Below, one piece after another: positions 51,362 to 56,247 of a stretch of 56,247 nt of DNA; the first letter of the stretch is position 1, and each line of letters begins with the position of its first letter. Both the position numbers and the translations under genes were made by a program. The notes beneath the pieces are model-generated. The model made no database searches, was not told where the DNA came from, and saw only the letters and a list, made by a program, of their open reading frames with translations. Source of the stretch: CAZYHS01 sp964647545 (GTDB taxonomy: Bacteria > UBA10199 > GCA-002796325 > 1-14-0-20-49-13); NCBI GenBank assembly GCA_964647545.1, contig CAZYHS010000012.1, positions 1-56,247 on the forward strand, in the 5' to 3' direction.

Positions 51362-52141
51362 ATGCAAGTCATAAAAAAATTAGCACTTCTCGCGGGTTTG
51401 CTTCTACTCCCAGAAATCGCTTTAAGTGCCAATTATCCGGCGCCAACCGGCGTAGTCAACGACTTTGCCGGCATTATCAGCTCTAACGCGCGCGTCCAAC
51501 TTACCAATATCATTGAACAATTCAAAAATATTTCTGCCAATGAAATTGCCGTAGCGACAGTTGTCTCTCTGGAAAACGAACCGATCGAAAACTACGCAGT
51601 TGGGCTTTTTCAAGCGTGGGGTATAGGCCGGAAAGAAAAAGACAACGGTCTGCTTCTTCTTGTCGCTCCAAACGAGAGACAAATACGAATCGAAGTCGGC
51701 TACGGACTTGAAGGCTACATTAATGACGCCCTTGCCGGCAGGATAATTCGGGCCACGATCGTCCCCCACTTTAAGGCCGGTGATTTTTCAACCGGCATCT
51801 TAAACGGAATTATCGGCATCACTGAGGTCATAGCTAAAAAAGAAAATTTAGAGTTCGACGCGCTAGCCGCCGGCAAAATTTCGCCCGACACAAAAATTTA
51901 CTCACTTGGCAATGCGCCGATCGCAAAAAAAGAGTCCAAAACTTCAACCGTCATTAAGATAATCGTCTTGATTGCATTTATCGCCTTCTTCATAAAAAAT
52001 CCTTGGGCGTTCATATTTTTCAGCGGGTTTGGTGGAGGGGGCAGATTCGGTGGCTCGAGCCGCGGCGGTTTCGGCGGCGGAAGCTTCGGCGGTTTCGGAG
52101 GCGGAATGTCGGGCGGCGGCGGCGCAAGCGGCAGATGGTAG
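51362..52141 (+). CDS. TPM-domain (YgcG-like) membrane protein
   Basis: 259 residues from MQVIKKLALLAG; an upstream ATG (51344) is possible. Signal peptide to about 23, a TPM/DUF477 domain (PTGVVNDFAGIISS, IETYAVGL-like region, VGYGLEGYINDALAGRII), one membrane helix (IIVLIAFIAFFI), and a Gly/Ser-rich tail. TPM proteins often sit with LemA, as here (52960). Its role is not settled. Starts only 41 nt from the divergent hydE start. Confidence 0.88.
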   Translation: MQVIKKLALLAGLLLLPEIALSANYPAPTGVVNDFAGIISSNARVQLTNIIEQFKNISANEIAVATVVSLENEPIENYAVGLFQAWGIGRKEKDNGLLLLVAPNERQIRIEVGYGLEGYINDALAGRIIRATIVPHFKAGDFSTGILNGIIGITEVIAKKENLEFDALAAGKISPDTKIYSLGNAPIAKKESKTSTVIKIIVLIAFIAFFIKNPWAFIFFSGFGGGGRFGGSSRGGFGGGSFGGFGGGMSGGGGASGRW

Positions 52142-52149
52142 GAGGAATA

Positions 52150-52851
52150 ATGGACTTAAACACTTTCGCATCAAAACTAGAATCGCTCTACCTCGATAAC
52201 TTCGAGGCGGTCATCGTTTACGGCTCGTCAGCCGGCAGCGACTACCACGAAGGTTTGTCCGACACGAACACGATAGTCGTGCTGCGCGATATTTCACCAA
52301 CGCAACTTGCGAAATCGGCTAAAATCGTCCGGGATTGGACGAAGAATAATCCCCTACCGCTATTTTTCACGCGGGAGATAATTTCAGAGGCGTGCGACGT
52401 CTTTCCGATTGAATTCAGCGACATTATCGACAGACACAAAGTGGTCATCGGCAACGACCCATTCGACGGGCTTAAAATTTCAGCGGTCAACTTAAGGCAT
52501 CAGTGCGAACACGAGCTGCGCAGCAAACTTTTGAACATCAGGTCAAGAATTGCACTGCTCGCAAACAGCCCCAAAGAACTCATCGACTTGATGCTTGTCT
52601 CCAGCTCGTCGTTTTTTGCGATTTTTAGAGGAGTGCTTAGAATGGCCGGACAGACCGTCCCCTCTTCAAACCAGTTGGTCGTCGATCAGCTCGCGCTCCT
52701 TACAGAGTGCGAAGTCCACATTTTTCACGAAATTATCGATGCGCGTCAGAAGTTGAAAAAGTTTGAGCTGAAAGAGGCGCTGCAAAAGTTTGAACAGTAC
52801 TTGACTTCAATTCAGACGGTCGTTAAATTTGTCAATCATTTCGGTAATTAA
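52150..52851 (+). CDS. Nucleotidyltransferase-fold protein
   Basis: 233 residues; TAGGAGG overlaps the preceding stop. The N terminus reads VIVYGSSAGSDYHEGLSDTNTIVV, the GS...D-X-D pattern of minimal nucleotidyltransferases, but the second acid is Asn40 after Asp38, so catalysis may be altered or lost. The C-terminal half is helical (EHELRSKLLNIRSRIALL...). Inserted between the TPM and LemA genes; its target is unknown. Confidence 0.75.
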   Translation: MDLNTFASKLESLYLDNFEAVIVYGSSAGSDYHEGLSDTNTIVVLRDISPTQLAKSAKIVRDWTKNNPLPLFFTREIISEACDVFPIEFSDIIDRHKVVIGNDPFDGLKISAVNLRHQCEHELRSKLLNIRSRIALLANSPKELIDLMLVSSSSFFAIFRGVLRMAGQTVPSSNQLVVDQLALLTECEVHIFHEIIDARQKLKKFELKEALQKFEQYLTSIQTVVKFVNHFGN

Positions 52852-52860
52852 TGAAGTGCA

Positions 52861-52932
52861 TGTCATTCCCGCGGCTTTAAGCGGGAATCCAGTTAAGAAT
52901 CGCATTCTCCGATAAAAACTTCGGGGATGACA
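52861..52932. repeat. REP-like paired hairpin element, copy 4
   Basis: TGTCATTCCCGCGGCTTTAA... to GGGGATGACA; outer TGTCAT/ATGACA ends and an ATTCCCGC/GCGGGAAT hairpin. Sits just before the lemA ribosome binding site. Confidence 0.75.
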
Positions 52933-52959
52933 TAAAAATTAATACTAACGGGGGAAAAT

Positions 52960-54141
52960 ATGAAAAAGATTCTGGTAATAGTTGGAATCGCAGTTGCAGT
53001 TCTGGCGATCGTAGGTTTCGGCCTCTTCAAGTGGGGCACCGGAAAATACAATCAGATGATAACACTTGGACAGAACGTCGATAAATCGTGGAGTCAGGTC
53101 GAAAACGTTCTTCAACGCCGCAACGATTTAATTCCGAACCTTGTCAACGTCGTTCAGGCATACGCAATTCAGGAGCAAGAAGTTTTTATTAAAGTCGCGC
53201 AAGCAAGAAGCGCTTGGATGAGAGCCGTTCAGTCGGGTTCAATTGCAGATAAAATTCAGGCCGACTCGGTCGTCACCGGAACGCTCGCAACTTTGATGGC
53301 AACAGTCGAAAGATATCCCGAGCTGAAATCGAACGAAAACTTTTTGGCGCTTCAGGACGAATTAGCCGGCACCGAAAACAGAATTTCAGTCGAAAGAATG
53401 CGCTACAACGAAGCTGTTCAGGGCTACAACACAGCCGCAAAAGTTTTCCCGAACAATTTGCTGGTTAAATTCTTAAGCCTTACTCCCGAGCGCGAATATT
53501 TCAAAGCGGTCGAAGGTGCACAAAGCGCGCCGGTCGTTAACATAAATGTGACGCCGGCTCAGCAACAAGTCGCCCCAATTGCGGCCCCTGTGACGGAAAC
53601 GCAGCTTCCGCCGCCGCCAACGGCAGCAGCGGCCCCCGCAATGCCGGCTCCTGCAAACGCTCCGACAATCCCGCAGGTCATTCCCGCAACAGGCTTAACA
53701 CCGCCTACACCTGTTCAGCCGACAGCTCCGGCTGCTCCGGCACCGCAAGTTGCACCTGCTCCGGCTGCGCCCGCAGCAGTGATTCCGACGCCAAACACGG
53801 TTGCGGTTCCAAAGCCAGAGCCGACACCGATGGCTGCACCGGTTCCGACAGCTCCGGTTGCACCGACTCAGCCGGTCGCACCTTCAGCTACGGCTCCAGC
53901 AGCGCCTGTTCAGCCGACGGCTCCGGCACCAGTCGCACCTGCGGTTCCTGTAACACCTCCGTCTAGCATCAACGTAACGCCGCCGACAACTACCGCACCT
54001 GCTCAAGCTCCGGTTGCGCCGGCAGCAATTGTTCCTTCAGCTACGGCTCCAGCCCAAGCAGCCGCGCCGGCAGCGCCTGTTCAGCCGACGCCTCCGGCCG
54101 CTCCGGCACCGGTCGTCCCCGCGGCTCCGGCCACAAAATAA
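52960..54141 (+). CDS. lemA: LemA-family protein with long Pro/Ala-rich tail
   Basis: 393 residues, twice the usual LemA length (about 190). Membrane helix 4-24, then a normal LemA coiled domain to about 185 (SWSQVENVLQRRNDLIPNLV, ARSAWMRA, NLLVKFL). The last 200 residues are Pro/Ala/Val/Thr low-complexity (PTAPAAPAPQ type), presumably an extended periplasmic linker. Gene repeats such as GCTCCGG recur, which may cause length variation. Follows GGGGGAAA. Confidence 0.88.
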   Translation: MKKILVIVGIAVAVLAIVGFGLFKWGTGKYNQMITLGQNVDKSWSQVENVLQRRNDLIPNLVNVVQAYAIQEQEVFIKVAQARSAWMRAVQSGSIADKIQADSVVTGTLATLMATVERYPELKSNENFLALQDELAGTENRISVERMRYNEAVQGYNTAAKVFPNNLLVKFLSLTPEREYFKAVEGAQSAPVVNINVTPAQQQVAPIAAPVTETQLPPPPTAAAAPAMPAPANAPTIPQVIPATGLTPPTPVQPTAPAAPAPQVAPAPAAPAAVIPTPNTVAVPKPEPTPMAAPVPTAPVAPTQPVAPSATAPAAPVQPTAPAPVAPAVPVTPPSSINVTPPTTTAPAQAPVAPAAIVPSATAPAQAAAPAAPVQPTPPAAPAPVVPAAPATK

Positions 54142-54144
54142 ATT

Positions 54145-56061
54145 ATGACCCGACTTGCAATTGCAATTTTACTCGGGATCTCTCTTGCAGGCTTTGCATT
54201 TTCGATCTCGATCAAGTTGAAACTTTTAAACGCCGCTCAAAAAGAGCGGCGTTTTTCTAGACACGCAAAGCGCGCCGCAAAAATGCTCGAGTTCGCCGTC
54301 GGGCAGCTCAGGTTTTTTAAACATGGACGCGTTAGCGGACTTCTGCACGCTTTGATCTTCTGGGGATTTATCGCCGTTGCGCTTCGCACAATTATTTTAT
54401 TCGGTCAGGGTTTTGATCCCGACTTTGCGACCGGTTTCATGCAAAGCTCGTTTGGAAAAGCCTATTCTATTTTTAAAAATTCCTTTCAAGCGATAGTTAT
54501 CGTTGCATGCACCGCACTAATTTTCAGACGTGCATTTTTAAAACCGAAAAGGCTCACTCAATCGGCCGAAGCCTATTTAATATTGGTCGCAATTATTCTA
54601 CTCATGACGACCGATTTCATGATCGATGCGGGCCTTTTTAAGGAAGCGGCCTACTTTGCCCACATCATTTTAATTTTGGGATTTTTGAACTGGCTCCCTT
54701 GGGGGAAACATTTTCACATCGTCACCTCGTTGCCGAACGTCTATCTGCAAAAGCTCCCCGACAACGGCGCACTCTCAAAAATAGACCTCGAAAATGAGAA
54801 CGCAACGGTATTCGGCGTAGAAAAGATCATCGACTTCGGCTGGAAGAGCCTCCTCGATTTTTTCACCTGCACCGAATGCGGCCGCTGCGAAGAGGTTTGC
54901 CCCGCCTTCGCGTCGGGCAAAGCGCTTTCGCCGAAAAAAATCGGGCTCTCGCTGCGCGATCATCTTTTTGACTTAGCGCCATCGCTGGTTGAACTACCGG
55001 TGATCTTTCCATCGACGACAGATAGAAAAAACGCGCTTACAAAAAATGAAATCCCGCCGCTTGTCGATAACGTGATCAGCCCAGACGAAATCTGGAGCTG
55101 CACGACCTGCAAGGCGTGCGAAGAGGCCTGTCCCCTTTTCATCGGCTATGTCGATAAAATTTGCGAGCTACGCCGCAGCGAAGTTCTGATGAAAGGCGCA
55201 CTGCCAAACGAAGCGGCTCAGGCGATGCGCAACGTCGAAACGAACGCAAACCCGTGGGGTTTTTCGGCGACAAAGCGCGCCGATTGGGCGCTCGACCTGC
55301 ATGTTAAAACTCTTGCGCAGGATAATTCGTGTGATTTTCTCTACTTTGTCGGCTGCGCCGGCTCGTTTGACGAACGTGCAAAATCTGTCAGTCGCGCTTT
55401 TGTAAGGATTCTCAACGCCGCCGGAGTTTCGTTTGGAATTTTGGGCACAGAAGAAAGATGCGCGGGCGACTTTGCGCGCCGTTTGGGCAACGAATATCTT
55501 TTTCAAACGCTTGCAGCTGAAAATATCGCCCTCTTAAAAAAATATGGCGTGAAAAAAATTCTAACAACCTGCCCGCATTGTTTCAACACGCTCAAGAACG
55601 AATATCCGCAGTTCGGCGGCGACTTCGAAGTGCGTCATCACGCCGAATTTTTGCTGGAATTGATAAACAAGGGAGCTCTTCGTTTGCCGGTCACGAAAAA
55701 TTCAAAGCTGGTCTATCACGATTCGTGCTACCTCGGGCGCTACAACGGCATTTACGACGAACCGCGGAAGCTGCTGGAAGGAGCCGGCTACGAAGTTACG
55801 GAGCCTAAGAACACGCGCGACTTCGCGCGCTGCTGCGGCGCGGGCGGCGGGCGGATGTGGATGGAGGAAAAACCCGAGCAGAAAGTAAGCCATCTGCGTT
55901 TGCAGGATTTTGAAGGCTGTTTGAATAACGGCGCCGAAAAAATCGTATCGGCCTGCCCATTTTGTCTCACCATGATTTCAGACGCCGCAAAAGAGTGCGA
56001 CAAAAATTATTTGCAAACGCTCGACATCGCCGAAATTCTGGCGGCAAAATTAGACGGATAG
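54145..56061 (+). CDS. HdrD-like membrane iron-sulfur oxidoreductase
   Basis: 638 residues, complete. N-terminal NarI-like membrane part (about 1-200, heme b type helices), then two [4Fe-4S] motifs CTECGRCEEVCP and CTTCKACEEACP, then two cysteine-rich CCG domains (TCPHCFNTL, DSCYLGRYNGIYDEPR, RCCGAGGGRMWM, SACPFCLTM). It would exchange electrons between quinone and a soluble thiol or flavoprotein donor, as in HdrDE-type and ETF-linked oxidoreductases. The donor is not visible here. 3 nt after lemA. Confidence 0.9.
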   Translation: MTRLAIAILLGISLAGFAFSISIKLKLLNAAQKERRFSRHAKRAAKMLEFAVGQLRFFKHGRVSGLLHALIFWGFIAVALRTIILFGQGFDPDFATGFMQSSFGKAYSIFKNSFQAIVIVACTALIFRRAFLKPKRLTQSAEAYLILVAIILLMTTDFMIDAGLFKEAAYFAHIILILGFLNWLPWGKHFHIVTSLPNVYLQKLPDNGALSKIDLENENATVFGVEKIIDFGWKSLLDFFTCTECGRCEEVCPAFASGKALSPKKIGLSLRDHLFDLAPSLVELPVIFPSTTDRKNALTKNEIPPLVDNVISPDEIWSCTTCKACEEACPLFIGYVDKICELRRSEVLMKGALPNEAAQAMRNVETNANPWGFSATKRADWALDLHVKTLAQDNSCDFLYFVGCAGSFDERAKSVSRAFVRILNAAGVSFGILGTEERCAGDFARRLGNEYLFQTLAAENIALLKKYGVKKILTTCPHCFNTLKNEYPQFGGDFEVRHHAEFLLELINKGALRLPVTKNSKLVYHDSCYLGRYNGIYDEPRKLLEGAGYEVTEPKNTRDFARCCGAGGGRMWMEEKPEQKVSHLRLQDFEGCLNNGAEKIVSACPFCLTMISDAAKECDKNYLQTLDIAEILAAKLDG

Positions 56062-56121
56062 CATCGGGAACCTCGTTGACTTTCCTAGCGTCTTTGCTCC
56101 TGCCCGCACAAAATTGTGTCC

Positions 56122-56147
56122 TTGCGAGCGACAGCGAAGCAATCTCC
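56122..56147. repeat. TTGCGAG...GAAGCAATCTCC repeat, copy 2
   Basis: Second copy of the 48387 repeat. Confidence 0.5.
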
Positions 56148-56176
56148 GTTAGCAATGGCTCAAGAAGTGTCAACGA

Positions 56177-56200
56177 GATTCCAGCATTCGCTGGAATGAC
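56177..56200. repeat. REP-like hairpin, copy 5
   Basis: GATTCCAGC-ATTC-GCTGGAATGAC; inverted orientation of the REP-like family, variant close to that at 36484. Confidence 0.6.
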
Positions 56201-56203
56201 AGG

Positions 56204-56247
56204 CCAAACGGAAATAACTGGCCCAACCGAATTAACCAGATAACTGT
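56204..56247. repeat. Nonamer array F, partial
   Basis: Four full 9-nt units and part of a fifth of the right-arm type (ending AACCGA or AACTGG) reach the window edge. Same unit as arrays A and E. Confidence 0.65.

Overview
This 56 kb window is a gene-dense bacterial chromosome segment with about 50 protein genes, most on the minus strand. It has no tRNA or rRNA gene, CRISPR array, insertion sequence or phage module that I can see. The cell looks Gram-negative: it has lipoproteins, OmpA, an outer-membrane barrel, LPS sugar genes, MurJ and MtgA. The run glmM-pdxJ-acpS-nnr-tsaE...lysC and the murJ/rpsT pair resemble gene orders known from 'deltaproteobacterial' genomes. A 60-residue histone-fold protein recalls those reported in Bdellovibrio and other deep lineages. 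I read it as an uncultured or poorly known deltaproteobacterium-like or candidate-phylum bacterium; the exact phylum cannot be fixed from here. Metabolism looks anaerobic with oxygen defence: 2-oxoacid:ferredoxin oxidoreductase, [FeFe]-hydrogenase maturases, flavodiiron protein, rubrerythrins, and cytochrome bd for scavenging O2.

Layout. 1-169: edge of an unknown gene. 436-2819: cydAB. 2820-3356: intergenic repeats. 3357-10139 (minus): TIGR02757 protein, flavodiiron protein, ZIP transporter, ferritin-like protein, KorB/KorA, rubrerythrin. 10311-12412 (plus): barrel protein and nadB. 12428-19379 (minus): a tightly coupled seven-gene sugar operon, rfbF-rfbG-rfbH-transketolase N-transketolase C-SDR-glycosyltransferase, which may make a branched CDP-deoxysugar. 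19402-25583 (minus): secreted protein, lipase-like hydrolase, orphan molybdenum hydroxylase subunit, mazG, murJ. 25717: rpsT. 26143-34163 (minus): lepB, lepA, SPOR protein, argS and an M16 peptidase pair. 34551-43827 (minus): lysC, lipoprotein, lpdA, tsaE, nnr, acpS, pdxJ, glmM, thiolase. 44015-48279: Cys-rich small protein, CbpA-like DnaJ, NuoI-like ferredoxin, dcd, mtgA, histone, OmpA. 48584-51320 (minus): a HypC-HydE fusion followed by HydG. 51362-56061 (plus): TPM-domain protein, nucleotidyltransferase-like protein, LemA with a long Pro/Ala tail, and an HdrD-like membrane iron-sulfur oxidoreductase.

The most notable points are these. (1) A HypC domain, a [NiFe]-hydrogenase chaperone, is fused to the [FeFe]-hydrogenase maturase HydE, next to a HydG with a His/Cys-rich insertion. 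(2) A bacterial histone has its own strong promoter and ribosome binding site. (3) A split transketolase is embedded in a CDP-dideoxysugar operon that lacks the usual E3 reductase. (4) Intergenic spaces carry a family of 9-nt-period arrays; two are inverted about a central GTTAAC. They are mixed with REP-like hairpins and a nested 29-nt palindromic insert. All functional statements are from sequence reading only; no search was run.
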